Assembly (NCBI RefSeq): GCF_000166195.2
Contig: NZ_CM001403.1
Coordinates: forward strand, 5,226,432 to 5,290,431
Direction: 5' to 3'
DNA from: Mucilaginibacter paludis DSM 18603
GTDB lineage: Bacteria; Bacteroidota; Bacteroidia; Sphingobacteriales; Sphingobacteriaceae
DNA length: 64,000 bases
The translations under genes and the position numbers were made by a program. Below are positions 32,583 to 42,855 of this stretch, one piece after another. Below the pieces are notes generated by a model that saw only the letters and a program-made list of their open reading frames with translations, did no database searches and was not told the origin of the DNA. Within the stretch, counting starts at the first letter, position 1; each line of letters opens with the position of its first letter.

Positions 32583-35033
32583 TTATTTGTTGTTTAAAGT
32601 TACCGTTGTTTTAATATGGGCTGCACCATCGGCAGAGCTATCCAAAAACAGCAATGGTTTGAGCTGCCCGGTTTGCCAGGTTTTTAAAAAGTTATCATAG
32701 TAATAGCTTCCAGGATTGCCCGATTCGCCTCCCGGCAGTACACCGTAACCTTGAACCCGTGGGCCAAACTGAACGATCATGCGCCAGGATGGGCCGTTTT
32801 CTTCCGACAGGGCGTTAACAACGCCCGCAGCGCCCCCCGCCGAAAAATTGCCGGAACCAAAGCCGTTAATGTTAGCCAGGTGCGAAATATGTGAACCTTT
32901 AACCGCTCCCCATTGCCAGGCGGTTCCCGGCTTACCGTATTTACGAGTCATACTATCTACCGTGGCATCAAACGATCTGTTGATCAGGCTGGCACGAGTT
33001 TCAATTTCCTGCGTGCGCGAATCATCATACCATTTTGATTCCTTTTCGGTAAGTAGTAACTGCACGGTACGATAGCGGCTGGGCCATTTGAGCTGGATGT
33101 TCAATTGCTTTTTAACCATAAAATCATCGGTCCAAATGGCATTGTACAAGTTATCCCACCATAGTTCAAATATGCTCGCACCCATCGAGCCTGCCGAATA
33201 TTGTTTATCCCATTTGCCTATAATTTGGTAAACCTGTTTCTGCCCGTTGTCCATTTTTGAAACATCCAGGTCATTCAGCATAGTCGCAAGTATATCTTGT
33301 GCAAAAACGCTGTAATCGTCAGTTTGTAAAACGCGTAAGCTATCAACTGTTGCATGGTGCAGGGTGCGCAGCCTGTCGTTTATTCGCTTACCGCGGGTAT
33401 ACGAGCCAAAATGCCAGTTGATGTAATAAGGATAGGTAGGATCTGTTGACGACTGGTTAGCCGAACTAATAAATCCCTGTGGCGGGTTTTTCACCGTCGG
33501 GTTTTGATCCATCGGGATCCATCCCTGCCAATCATCTGCCGGGTCGCTGCCATCTAAGATAAATTTCCCCTGGTCTTTGTATTTCAGCGGGAATTTGCCG
33601 TTTGGTGTAATGGCTATATTTTGATCATTGCCTGCGTAAATAAAGTTTTGCGCTGGTGCAAAAAAGTATTTGATGGCCTCCCGGTAATCTTCGTAATTTT
33701 TGCCGCGGTTAAGCAGGTAAAATGTTTTAAACTCGTTTGATGGGTCGTGGGCTATCCAGCGCAGCGCATGGCCAACCGGCACATTAGCAGCTTTGCCCAT
33801 TTGGGGTTTTTGATTAGCTGCCGGGTAAACTACCGGGCCAATATGTGTGTATATTACCGTATCGTAAAGTGTTTTTTGGCCACGTATTTTAATTTCTTCA
33901 ATTCGTTTTTTTACAGGTACCCAGCGGTTATTGTACCAATATTCGTTCTTGGCCAAATCCTTAAACCTAATCTGGTACCAATCCAGTACGTCGGCATCTA
34001 CATTAGTTACGCCCCAGCCAATTTTTTGATTGTAGCCAATAATAATGCCGGGAGTGCCGGGTAGCGACACGCCATTGACATTAACGCCGGGAGCGGCCAA
34101 TTGATTTTGATACCAAATGGAAGGATAAGTTAAATGCAGGTGTGGGTCGTTAGCTAAAATGGGATAGCCGTTGGCCGATCTGCTACCTGCTATAGCCCAG
34201 TTATTGCTGCCAATACCTTCTACTTTAGGTTTAGTGTGTATGGTATCCGTCATCTCATCCAAAAACGCTTTGGAAGGTTTGGGTAAAGGCAAGGGTTTAA
34301 AATCCCATTTAGTGCCTGCGGGGATGATAGGATCTTCGTTAAAAGGATAATCCGGGAATAAATCGGCGGTAACTTTGGGGCCAAAATATTTAAGGGTATT
34401 GGTTAGCTGAAAATCATCCGAGCCACCGGCCAGCGTTTCCGACATCAGTTTCAATACCAGAGCGCAATTCAAGGGTGTATAATCTTCGGGGGCGTAATCG
34501 AGTAGTTTAAATTCGATGGGGTAATATTTTGATGGCAGATGATGAATGTATTCGTTAACTCCGGCGCAGTAAGCCTCAAGCACCAGTTTGCTTTGAGGGT
34601 CTTTCATGCATTCCTTCAAGGTGTTTTCGGCGCCGTAAACCATGCCCATGCGGCGGTGGTAGCGGTCAACGTCCAAGGCTTTAGCGCCTACTATTTCAGC
34701 TAATCTGCCCGATGCCGAGCGGGTTTGAATATCCATTTGCCATAACCTGTCGTGGGCGGTAACATATCCCTGGGCAAAGTACAGGTCGTGGTCGTTATCT
34801 GCAAAAATGTGTGGTATCATCTCCTCATCGTACCTGATAGTTACCTTGCCTTGCAGGCCTTCCATCTTCAGGTTCAATTGAGCGTCGATATTTCTGCTTT
34901 CGGCATTTTGCCAAAAACCTGTAACCGGATTTAAAAATTTACCAATAGGCGGCAGATCGCCGAATTTAGTTTGTAGCGCCCCTATCAGGATAAGCGTTAC
35001 CACTAATACTAAACAAGCTTTAAAGAATTTCAT
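32583..35033 (-). CDS. Penicillin acylase family (Ntn-hydrolase) protein
   Basis: 816 residues from ATG 35033 (MKFFKACLVLVVTLILIGAL, a signal anchor). The open frame continues 86 codons upstream but that stretch is low-quality sequence overlapping the start region of the divergent pgmB, so it is not used. The alpha part has VTIRYDEEMIPHIFADND and FAQGYVTAHDRLWQMD. The beta part starts at the autocatalytic Ser in GIGSNNWAIAG, with NDPHL following. Such enzymes deacylate penicillins, acyl-homoserine lactones or other amides in the periplasm; the natural substrate is unknown. It is co-transcribed with a small membrane protein. Confidence 0.9.
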   Translation of the reverse strand: MKFFKACLVLVVTLILIGALQTKFGDLPPIGKFLNPVTGFWQNAESRNIDAQLNLKMEGLQGKVTIRYDEEMIPHIFADNDHDLYFAQGYVTAHDRLWQMDIQTRSASGRLAEIVGAKALDVDRYHRRMGMVYGAENTLKECMKDPQSKLVLEAYCAGVNEYIHHLPSKYYPIEFKLLDYAPEDYTPLNCALVLKLMSETLAGGSDDFQLTNTLKYFGPKVTADLFPDYPFNEDPIIPAGTKWDFKPLPLPKPSKAFLDEMTDTIHTKPKVEGIGSNNWAIAGSRSANGYPILANDPHLHLTYPSIWYQNQLAAPGVNVNGVSLPGTPGIIIGYNQKIGWGVTNVDADVLDWYQIRFKDLAKNEYWYNNRWVPVKKRIEEIKIRGQKTLYDTVIYTHIGPVVYPAANQKPQMGKAANVPVGHALRWIAHDPSNEFKTFYLLNRGKNYEDYREAIKYFFAPAQNFIYAGNDQNIAITPNGKFPLKYKDQGKFILDGSDPADDWQGWIPMDQNPTVKNPPQGFISSANQSSTDPTYPYYINWHFGSYTRGKRINDRLRTLHHATVDSLRVLQTDDYSVFAQDILATMLNDLDVSKMDNGQKQVYQIIGKWDKQYSAGSMGASIFELWWDNLYNAIWTDDFMVKKQLNIQLKWPSRYRTVQLLLTEKESKWYDDSRTQEIETRASLINRSFDATVDSMTRKYGKPGTAWQWGAVKGSHISHLANINGFGSGNFSAGGAAGVVNALSEENGPSWRMIVQFGPRVQGYGVLPGGESGNPGSYYYDNFLKTWQTGQLKPLLFLDSSADGAAHIKTTVTLNNK

Positions 35034-35171
35034 TTCGGGGCCAAATTTCTTTGCTCTAAGATAAATAAAACTATGGCTATAACAACGCAGCTCAGGTAAT
35101 GCATCATTTTTTTTACGAGGCGTTTTCTGGCTGATTTTTAATTGATACTTTAGAGCCTTACATAAATACCC

Positions 35172-35828
35172 ATGAGCACCATTAAAGCATGCCTGTTTGA
35201 CCTGGATGGCGTAATTGTTGATACCGCCATATATCACTATAAAGCCTGGAGGCGACTGGCTAACAGCCTCGGATTTGATTTTACCGAGCACGATAATGAA
35301 AAACTGAAAGGTGTAAGTCGCGTACGATCGCTTGAATTGATATTGAGCTGGGGTGGGGTAAGTAAAACGACTGAGGAGCAGGAGCTACTGGCCACTCAAA
35401 AAAACGAATGGTATGTGGAGATGATCAGCCACATGACTCCCGCTGAGATTTTGCCCGGCGCCAAACAATTTGTAGAGGATTGCCGTGCGGCAGGACTAAA
35501 AACAGCTTTAGGGTCGGCCAGTAAAAACTCCATGACGATATTGGAGAAAATTAACATGGTTAATCTGTTTGATGCCATTATTGATGGTACCAAAGTATCC
35601 AAAGCCAAGCCAGATCCGGAGGTTTTTTTAAAAGGCGCCGAAGAGTTAGGTGTGAAACCCGAAGAATGCGTGGTTTTTGAAGATGCTATTGCAGGTATCG
35701 AAGCCGCTATAGCTGGTGGTATGAAATCGGTAGGCATCGGCTCGCCCGACGTGTTGGGCAAGGCTAACCTGGTTGTGAGCGGCTTAAGCGAAATGACACT
35801 GGATAAGTTGGAGGACGTTGGAAAGTAA
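35172..35828 (+). CDS. pgmB: Beta-phosphoglucomutase
   Basis: 218 residues of the HAD superfamily. FDLDGVIVDTA holds the nucleophile and acid/base Asp residues, with the cap domain following (HYKAWRRLANSLGF, KGVSR). Motif II is LGSASKNS, motif III K in SKAKPDPEVF, motif IV FEDAIAGIEAA. It interconverts beta-glucose 1-phosphate and glucose 6-phosphate, the step after maltose or trehalose phosphorylase. The adjacent alpha-amylase, GH31 and branching-enzyme genes fit use of alpha-glucans. No GH65 phosphorylase is seen in the window. Confidence 0.93.
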   Translation: MSTIKACLFDLDGVIVDTAIYHYKAWRRLANSLGFDFTEHDNEKLKGVSRVRSLELILSWGGVSKTTEEQELLATQKNEWYVEMISHMTPAEILPGAKQFVEDCRAAGLKTALGSASKNSMTILEKINMVNLFDAIIDGTKVSKAKPDPEVFLKGAEELGVKPEECVVFEDAIAGIEAAIAGGMKSVGIGSPDVLGKANLVVSGLSEMTLDKLEDVGK

Positions 35829-35993
35829 GAAGTTGGAAGGTTTGAAAGTTGAAAAGTTTTAAGGTTGTGGGGTGAATTTGGACGGTTTGAAGGTTAGGGT
35901 TGTGAGGGCGATACGGCTGGAGATTGTTAAAACTGCGATTTTTAAAGGTTTGGATAATTGCTGTAAGGTTTAAGGTTGATAATGTAGAATGAT
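35829..35993. repeat. Purine-biased G-rich spacer with GTTTGAAGGTT-like repeats
   Basis: About 150 bp of strongly strand-biased (G/A/T, few C) sequence with repeated AAGGTT, GTTGGAAGG, TTTGAAAGTTGAAAAG and GGTTTGAAGG words. It resembles low-complexity intergenic arrays of this phylum. No frame or terminator is visible. Confidence 0.4.
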
Positions 35994-37718
35994 ATGGCTG
36001 ATACCGGTATAAATCATAAATTAATTATTTACCAGCTATTGCCCCGTTTATTTGGCAATACCAATACTACCAATAAAAACTATGGTAGTGTTGAGGAGAA
36101 TGGTGTTGGTAAGCTGAACGATATTAACGATACTGCACTGCGCGAAATTAAAAGCATGGGCTTTACGCATGTGTGGTATACTGGTGTAATTGAACATGCC
36201 ACCATGACGGATTATACGCAGTACGGCATCCCTAACGATGATCCGGATGTGGTGAAGGGCAGGGCAGGTTCGCCCTATGCTATTAAGGATTATTATGATG
36301 TAGCGCCCGATCTGGCCGTGGATGTACCCAACCGGATGGCCGAGTTTGATGCCCTTGTTCAACGCACTCACGCCCAGCAGTTGAAAGTGATTATCGACCT
36401 GGTGCCTAACCATGTTGCCCGGACATATCGATCAGACACTAAACCCGCCGCCATACGCGATTTTGGTGCGGATGATGATACTACAAAAGCGTTTAGTGCT
36501 TTGAATGATTTTTATTATACGCCAGGTTATCCATTCAAGGTGCCTGCCGGCTATAATCCTGGTGGTGATGAGTTTCACAGTCCGCTTAAAGACGGCCGCT
36601 TTGATGAGAATCCTGCTAAGGCTACCGGCAATGATGTTTTTAACGCCGCGCCATCCATCAATGATTGGTTTGAAACGGTTAAGTTAAACTATGGGGTTGA
36701 CTATATGGGCGGCAGAGCCCAGCACTTTAACCCCATCCCGCCCATGTGGCAAAAAATTTACGATATACTGGATTATTGGAGTGCCAAAGGGGTTGACGGT
36801 TTCCGTTGCGATATGGTTGAAATGGTTCCGGTAGAGTTTTGGGGCTGGGTAATTCCAAAGATCAAAACTAAATATCCTCAATTAATATTTTTAGGCGAAG
36901 CTTACAACACGTCACAGTATCATAACTATATATTTAACGGAGGTTTTGATTATTTATACGATAAGGTGGGCTTGTACGATGGCTTAAAGCGCCTTATGCG
37001 CAATGAGCCGCACGCCACTATCTGGGATATTAACAAAGTATGTTTTCACGAGAGTGCTGAATTTCCGCAGCACATGTTGCGTTTTTTAGAGAATCATGAT
37101 GAGGAGCGTATCGCTTCGCCCCACTTTGTGGGTAATGCCTGGTTGGCTGCCGCCGCCATGATTGTTACAGCCACGCTGTCAACCGGCCCGGTAATGATCT
37201 ATTTTGGGCAGGAGGTAGGCGAGCCCGCGGCTGGTGCAAAGGGCTTTAGCGAGGATAATGGCCGAACCACTATTTTTGATTACTGGGGTGTGCCCGAACA
37301 TCAAAAATGGTTAAACGGAGGTCAATTTGATGGCGGGCAGCTATCGGAATCGCAAAAGCAACTAAGAGAATTTTATAGTAAATTGCTGAATATATCTGGC
37401 AGTAATGCCGCTATTACGCAGGGCCGGTTTTATGAGCTGATGCTGATCAACCTGAGGCCTGGTTCTGGTTTTGACGAGCGGACTTATGCCTACCTGCGTT
37501 ATACCGATCAGCAACGTATCCTGGTTGTAGCTAATTTTGACCGGCATGACCGCAATCTGCTTGTTAAACTACCACCCGAATTATTGGCGCAATGGCAATT
37601 GACCGGAACGTTAGCATTTACCGACTTGTTGAGCGGCGCAGTTTATACCGCTGCAAATATTGATGCCGGGCTATCTATCAAATTTTCAGCTGCAAACGGG
37701 TTGCTGCTATCTTTTTAA
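35994..37718 (+). CDS. Alpha-amylase family (GH13) protein
   Basis: 574 residues with a GH13 TIM barrel. Region I is VIIDLVPNHVAR; region II GFRCDMVEMVP holds the nucleophile Asp; LIFLGEAYN carries the acid/base Glu; FLENHDEERIASP is region IV with the third acid. A small beta domain follows at about 480-574. No signal peptide, so a cytoplasmic alpha-glucan hydrolase or transferase is expected. It is between pgmB and a GH31 alpha-glucosidase on the same strand. The exact specificity is not determinable. Confidence 0.88.
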   Translation: MADTGINHKLIIYQLLPRLFGNTNTTNKNYGSVEENGVGKLNDINDTALREIKSMGFTHVWYTGVIEHATMTDYTQYGIPNDDPDVVKGRAGSPYAIKDYYDVAPDLAVDVPNRMAEFDALVQRTHAQQLKVIIDLVPNHVARTYRSDTKPAAIRDFGADDDTTKAFSALNDFYYTPGYPFKVPAGYNPGGDEFHSPLKDGRFDENPAKATGNDVFNAAPSINDWFETVKLNYGVDYMGGRAQHFNPIPPMWQKIYDILDYWSAKGVDGFRCDMVEMVPVEFWGWVIPKIKTKYPQLIFLGEAYNTSQYHNYIFNGGFDYLYDKVGLYDGLKRLMRNEPHATIWDINKVCFHESAEFPQHMLRFLENHDEERIASPHFVGNAWLAAAAMIVTATLSTGPVMIYFGQEVGEPAAGAKGFSEDNGRTTIFDYWGVPEHQKWLNGGQFDGGQLSESQKQLREFYSKLLNISGSNAAITQGRFYELMLINLRPGSGFDERTYAYLRYTDQQRILVVANFDRHDRNLLVKLPPELLAQWQLTGTLAFTDLLSGAVYTAANIDAGLSIKFSAANGLLLSF

Positions 37719-37863
37719 ACTCAGGATGGGCATTGTTTTGCAGTAAATCAAAACGTTGGTTCGTTTATTGAATATTATTCGGTAACTTCAAGTAAGGGAT
37801 AGTTAAAGCCTGCTACTTGAATACCCTAATTATAATTATTTTTTAAGCCCAATATTTACATTC

Positions 37864-40314
37864 ATGGACAAAATACAGGATCCCGATCTGCCAGAGCAAG
37901 GTTTGGTGGTAGATGAAGTAATACAACATTTAAATAACCCCGTTGCCGCGCTAAAACCCATCGTAAAAAAATATTTGGGTAGTGTTAAAAGTGTGCTACA
38001 GGAGAGGAATAAATTCTACTTTGCAGATGGCAATGCCAAGGTTGAAGTGATCATCATCAGCGATGATATTATACGGGTACGGCTGGCGCCTCACGGCGTG
38101 TTTTTAGACGAATTTTCGTACGCGGTAACAGGCATTAGCCAAAAAGTTTCGGTTTTCGCTTTATCTGAGAATGACGATGAATACCGCATATCAACCAACA
38201 CGGTTAATTGCCATATCAGCAAAAAAGATTTTTTAATTTCTTTTTCGGATAATGAGAGCCATGTTACCTGTGCCGATGCTAAACCTATGCATTGGGAAGA
38301 GAATGTTGCCTTTGGCGGCTATTATGTTTTTGAAACCAAGCAATGCCACCCTAAAGAAAGTTTTTTTGGTTTGGGCGATAAGGCTACCGAACTTAACCTG
38401 AAGGGCAAACGTTTGCAAAACTGGAATACAGATGCTTATTCTTTCGCTAAAGATCAGGATCCCCTATACCGTAGCATCCCATTCTATATCAGTTTAAACG
38501 AGGGAATAGCCCACGGTATATTCTTCGATAATACTTTTAAATCGCATTTTGATTTTGGTGCTGAAGATCCGTCGAAAACAAGCTTCTGGGCTGATGGTGG
38601 CGAGCTGCAATATTACTATATCCACGGCCCGCATATGATGGATGTGGTGAAGCGGTATCATACCCTCACGGGTACGCACCCCATGCCTCCGCTCTGGGCA
38701 CTGGGCTATCATCAATGCCGGTGGAGCTATTATCCCGAATCAAAAGTGAGGGCGATAGCCAAAGGTTTTCGCGATAACCAGATCCCTTGCGACGCGCTTT
38801 ACCTGGATATTGATTATATGGACGGGTACCGTTGCTTTACCTGGAACCGCAAGTACTTTCCGGATCCTAAAAAGATGATCAGGGAACTTAGCGACCAGGG
38901 TTTTAAAACCGTGGTTATTATTGACCCCGGTATCAGGGTGGATGATAATTACGGCGTATTTAAGGAAGGCAAAGAAAAAAAATATTTTTGCCGCCGCAGC
39001 GATGATTATTTTATGGAAGGGCATGTTTGGCCGGGCCGCTGCCAGTTTCCCGATTTTACTAACCCTGAAGTGCGCGAGTGGTGGGGCGGTTTGTTTGACG
39101 AATTGGTGCAGTTGGGCGTAGCCGGTGTTTGGAATGATATGAATGAGCCTGCAGTGTTTGGCGCAGGTACCTTTCCGGATGATGTGCGCCACCAATACGA
39201 TGGGCATCGTGGCTCGCATCGTAAGGCTCATAATGTATATGGCATGCAAATGGTGCGTGCCACTTACGAAGGGCTGCGCAAATTGATGAAAAATAAACGG
39301 CCGTTTACGATTACCAGGGCCGGTTACTCGGGCCTGCAGCGCTATGCCTGTGTTTGGACCGGCGATAATGTGGCATCGTGGGAGCATTTAAAATTAGGTA
39401 ATATCCAGTGCCAGCGCTTATCCATTTCCGGTGTGCCTTTTTGTGGTACGGATATAGGCGGGTTTAGCGGGGAGCCGGATGGCGAACTGTTTACACGCTG
39501 GATACAACTGGGCGTGTTTTCGCCCTTTATGCGCGCGCACTCCGCGGGCGATACGCGCGAGCGCGAGCCCTGGAGTTTTGGCGAACCATATACTACCATC
39601 AATCGTAAATTTATTGAGTTGCGCTACAGGCTGATGCCGTATTTTTATTCGGCTTTTTGGGAGCATAACCGCTATGGCTTCCCGATATTAAGGCCATTGG
39701 TGATGCACGAACAGGAGGTGGAGATTAATCATTACCGCCAGGACGAATTTACTTTTGGCGATAAAATATTGGTATGCCCGGTAATGGCGCCGGGTATTAA
39801 ATCGCGAAAGGTATATCTGCCCAAAGGGGATTGGTATCACTACTGGACGCACGAAAAGATAAAGGGCGGCAACGAACTGGTTGTTGATACACCACTTGAT
39901 TCCATGCCGATCTTTGTGAAAGCTGGATCGGTAATACCCGAATCGCCGGTGATGCAGTTTGTTGGCGAAAAACAGATTGAAGAACTGCTATTCCAGGTTT
40001 ATTATGCGCCTTACGAAGCAAATTCTTTCTTTTTTGAAGATTACGGCGAAACTTTTGCTTACGAGCAGGACATTTATTTAGAGAAAAAATTTGTAACCAC
40101 AGGTGACGAAAACTCCATGACCATCACGCAATCAGTGGAAGGATTATACACTCCGCGTTATGAGAATTATGAGATGAAGGTTATCGGCCTGCCGTTTAAG
40201 CCATCTAAAGTATTGGTAGACAATAAACAAATCATCGAAACCAATATTGACGAACTGGAGCGTTATCGCTTTAAGGCTAACAAAAATTTTAGGATGATAC
40301 AGATATTTAAATAG
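37864..40314 (+). CDS. GH31 family alpha-glucosidase
   Basis: 816 residues without a signal peptide. The N-terminal beta-sandwich domain has SFFGLGDKATELNLKG. The catalytic barrel carries the nucleophile Asp in GVWNDMNEPAVF, ALGYHQCRWSYYPE near the barrel entry, and RAHSAGDTREREPW with the acid region before it. C-terminal beta domains follow. It releases glucose from non-reducing ends of alpha-glucans; alpha-xylosidase or transglucosidase activity is possible in the family. It stands between the amylase-like gene and glgB. Confidence 0.92.
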   Translation: MDKIQDPDLPEQGLVVDEVIQHLNNPVAALKPIVKKYLGSVKSVLQERNKFYFADGNAKVEVIIISDDIIRVRLAPHGVFLDEFSYAVTGISQKVSVFALSENDDEYRISTNTVNCHISKKDFLISFSDNESHVTCADAKPMHWEENVAFGGYYVFETKQCHPKESFFGLGDKATELNLKGKRLQNWNTDAYSFAKDQDPLYRSIPFYISLNEGIAHGIFFDNTFKSHFDFGAEDPSKTSFWADGGELQYYYIHGPHMMDVVKRYHTLTGTHPMPPLWALGYHQCRWSYYPESKVRAIAKGFRDNQIPCDALYLDIDYMDGYRCFTWNRKYFPDPKKMIRELSDQGFKTVVIIDPGIRVDDNYGVFKEGKEKKYFCRRSDDYFMEGHVWPGRCQFPDFTNPEVREWWGGLFDELVQLGVAGVWNDMNEPAVFGAGTFPDDVRHQYDGHRGSHRKAHNVYGMQMVRATYEGLRKLMKNKRPFTITRAGYSGLQRYACVWTGDNVASWEHLKLGNIQCQRLSISGVPFCGTDIGGFSGEPDGELFTRWIQLGVFSPFMRAHSAGDTREREPWSFGEPYTTINRKFIELRYRLMPYFYSAFWEHNRYGFPILRPLVMHEQEVEINHYRQDEFTFGDKILVCPVMAPGIKSRKVYLPKGDWYHYWTHEKIKGGNELVVDTPLDSMPIFVKAGSVIPESPVMQFVGEKQIEELLFQVYYAPYEANSFFFEDYGETFAYEQDIYLEKKFVTTGDENSMTITQSVEGLYTPRYENYEMKVIGLPFKPSKVLVDNKQIIETNIDELERYRFKANKNFRMIQIFK

Positions 40315-40650
40315 ATTTTTTGGGATTTCACCGATTAGATTTGATTTCACCGATTGGGCTTGGATTACACCTGATTATTATATTGGGGGATATTAACATC
40401 ACAAAGCTTTGACAACTTTTTAAAAGTTGTCAAAGCTGATACGGGTTTGAACCTGCAATGTAGTATGTTGATTATTGTAGATCGAAACGCAGATGGACAC
40501 ATTACCAAACAATATTTGCATATCGGCACATCAACTCATTTGCACATTTCTCTATTTGCAATCGGGATTAATACATTAACTTGTGCAAAAGTTACGATTG
40601 TGAAATCAAATAACCTGAATTGTTGTTAGCTCAATATATATTAGAGTACC
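40315..40650. repeat. GH31-glgB spacer with two repeat families
   Basis: At 40324-40376 three units at 19-20-bp spacing read GATTTCACCGATT, GATTTCACCGATT and GATTACACCTGATT, matching the array at 560-624. At 40406-40436 GCTTTGACAACTTTT, one T, AAAAGTTGTCAAAGC makes a perfect 31-bp palindrome. The remaining 200 bp before glgB are AT-rich with nothing recognised. Confidence 0.7.
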
Positions 40651-42852
40651 ATGGCTAAAAAAGCGAACCCTAAACCCACTAATCCAAACGTTGAACCAAT
40701 TGCAGAACCCGTATTAAAGGCGCAAAAAGTTAAAGCATCTCCTAAAAAGGCAGTTGCTGACGCTCTTGTTAATCAAGAGGTAAAAGCAAAGGCAGCTCCC
40801 CAAAAGGCGGCTGATAGTCCCGCTAAGCAAGTTAAGGCAAAGATGTCTTCAAAAAAAAACGTTACAGCTTCTGTAAACCAGGAGGCCGTGCCTAAGCCAG
40901 CCCAACAGGTGGTTACCCATATAGATGTGCCTTTGGTTGAGCCGCTAAAGGCAGTAGAGCCTTACAGCTTATTGACCGACTTTGACATAGGATTATTTAA
41001 GGGTGGTAAACACTTTAAGCTGTACGAAAAACTGGGCTCGCATGTGGTTACGCATAAAAATGTGGTAGGTACTTATTTTGCAGTTTGGGCACCTAACGCG
41101 CAGTTTATTTCGGTTATTGGTAATTTTAACGGATGGAACCGAGGTTCGCACCCGCTATATGTACGCTGGGATGGTTCGGGTATTTGGGAAGGCTTTATCC
41201 CGAACGTAGGCGATGGAGAAACGTATAAATATTATATCAAGTCGTCAACAGGTGAGGATCTGGAAAAAAGCGATCCATTCGCACTTAGATGGGAAGAACC
41301 GCCGCGTACTGCATCAATCGTTACCCATACTTATTATGAATGGGATGATAGCGAATGGATGAAAATTCGCAAAAAGCATAACGCGTTAAACGCACCCTAT
41401 TCGGTTTACGAAGTGCATTTTGGCTCCTGGGCACGTGGCCCCGAAGACCCGAATGTGTTTTTAAGCTACCGCGATATGGCCGGTAAGCTGGTGCCTTATG
41501 TTAAAGAAATGGGCTTTACACACGTAGAGTTTATGCCTTTAATGGAGCATCCTTTTTATCCAAGCTGGGGGTACCAGATTGTGGGTTTCTTTGCGGCATC
41601 GTCAAGATATGGCAGTCCGCAGGATTTGATGTACCTGATCGAAGAATTTCATAAGGCAGGCATCGGCGTTATTTTTGATTGGGTGCCCTCGCACTTCCCC
41701 GGCGATGTGCACGGTATCTACAAATTTGACGGTACTCACTTGTACGAGCACGCTGATCCCCGTAAGGGCTATCATCCCGATTGGACATCGTATATATTTA
41801 ATTATGGCCGCAATGAGGTTAGGGCATTCTTAATCAGTAATGCCTTGTTCTGGCTTGACCGGTACCACATAGATGGCTTGCGGGTTGATGCTGTAGCTTC
41901 TATGCTTTACCTTGATTACTCACGTAAACAAGGCGAATGGGAGCCGAACGTTTTTGGAGGAAATACTAACCTTGAAGCCATCTCCCTGTTAAAGGAATTT
42001 AACGAGGCCGTTTATAGTCATTTTCCGGATGTGCAAACCATTGCAGAGGAGTCAACCTCGTTTAGAGGAGTAAGCCGCCCCACATTTCTGGGTGGTTTAG
42101 GTTTTGGCATGAAATGGATGATGGGCTGGATGAATGATACCTTGAAATATTTTAAGGAAGACCCTATCAACCGGAAATATCACCATAACAAGATCACCTT
42201 TAGTACGGTATACGCTTTCACCGAAAACTTTATGCTGCCTTTATCGCATGATGAGGTGGTATACGGCAAAAAATCAATTTTAAGAAAAATGCCGGGCGAT
42301 GAATGGCAGCAATTTGCTAACCTGCGCTTGTTATACAGCTATATGTTTACCCACCCAGGCACTAAATTGATGTTTATGGGTGATGAATTTGGACAAAGCT
42401 CAGAGTGGAATTTCAAATATTCGCTCGACTGGCATCTGCTTCAGTTTGCTCCGCATCAGGGTGCCAAAGAAACGGTAAAAGCTTTAAATTATCTGTATAA
42501 AAGTGAACCTGCTTTATATGAGAGAAATTTTGGTGCCGATGGTTTCCAGTGGATTGATGGTGGCAACGCCGCAGATTCGGTATTGGTTTACAGCCGTAAA
42601 GGTAACGACCCGAAAGACGACCTGGTAATTATTTTGAACATGACGCCGGTAACGCGTAAAAACTACCGCATTGGCGTACCGCAAAGCGGCACCTGGAAAG
42701 AGATATTCAATTCGGACGATAAAAAATTCTGGGGTAGTGGATGCATCAATCCTAATCAAATACAAACACAAACAATCGAATGGCAATGGAAGCCAAATTC
42801 GGTTGTGCTAAACATACCACCCTTAGGCGCTACAGTGCTTAAAAGGATTTAA
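40651..42852 (+). CDS. glgB: 1,4-alpha-glucan branching enzyme with basic N-terminal tail
   Basis: 733 residues. The first 100 or so form a Lys/Ala/Pro/Val-rich tail with repeated KAxPKKA- and VNQE-like words and no hydrophobic stretch. Then a CBM48 domain (VVGTYFAVWAPNAQFISVIG, NFNGWN) and the GH13 barrel follow: GLRVDAVASMLYLDY (nucleophile Asp), QTIAEESTSF (acid Glu), LPLSHDEVVYGKKS (third acid) and the C-terminal beta domain. It forms alpha-1,6 branches in glycogen. Relatives I know begin near the CBM48 or at residue 100, so the tail is an addition. Confidence 0.95.
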   Translation: MAKKANPKPTNPNVEPIAEPVLKAQKVKASPKKAVADALVNQEVKAKAAPQKAADSPAKQVKAKMSSKKNVTASVNQEAVPKPAQQVVTHIDVPLVEPLKAVEPYSLLTDFDIGLFKGGKHFKLYEKLGSHVVTHKNVVGTYFAVWAPNAQFISVIGNFNGWNRGSHPLYVRWDGSGIWEGFIPNVGDGETYKYYIKSSTGEDLEKSDPFALRWEEPPRTASIVTHTYYEWDDSEWMKIRKKHNALNAPYSVYEVHFGSWARGPEDPNVFLSYRDMAGKLVPYVKEMGFTHVEFMPLMEHPFYPSWGYQIVGFFAASSRYGSPQDLMYLIEEFHKAGIGVIFDWVPSHFPGDVHGIYKFDGTHLYEHADPRKGYHPDWTSYIFNYGRNEVRAFLISNALFWLDRYHIDGLRVDAVASMLYLDYSRKQGEWEPNVFGGNTNLEAISLLKEFNEAVYSHFPDVQTIAEESTSFRGVSRPTFLGGLGFGMKWMMGWMNDTLKYFKEDPINRKYHHNKITFSTVYAFTENFMLPLSHDEVVYGKKSILRKMPGDEWQQFANLRLLYSYMFTHPGTKLMFMGDEFGQSSEWNFKYSLDWHLLQFAPHQGAKETVKALNYLYKSEPALYERNFGADGFQWIDGGNAADSVLVYSRKGNDPKDDLVIILNMTPVTRKNYRIGVPQSGTWKEIFNSDDKKFWGSGCINPNQIQTQTIEWQWKPNSVVLNIPPLGATVLKRI

Positions 42853-42855
42853 TGG

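Noticed and set aside
35034..35291. 86-codon upstream extension of the penicillin acylase-like protein
   Set aside because: It runs across the divergent pgmB start region, and the ATG at 35033 begins a proper signal anchor.
38740..39387. 215-codon open frame on the minus strand inside GH31
   Set aside because: It is the complement of strongly conserved GH31 coding sequence and has no family resemblance. The same applies to the long antisense frames at 10601-11128, 1305-1703 and 13063-13458.
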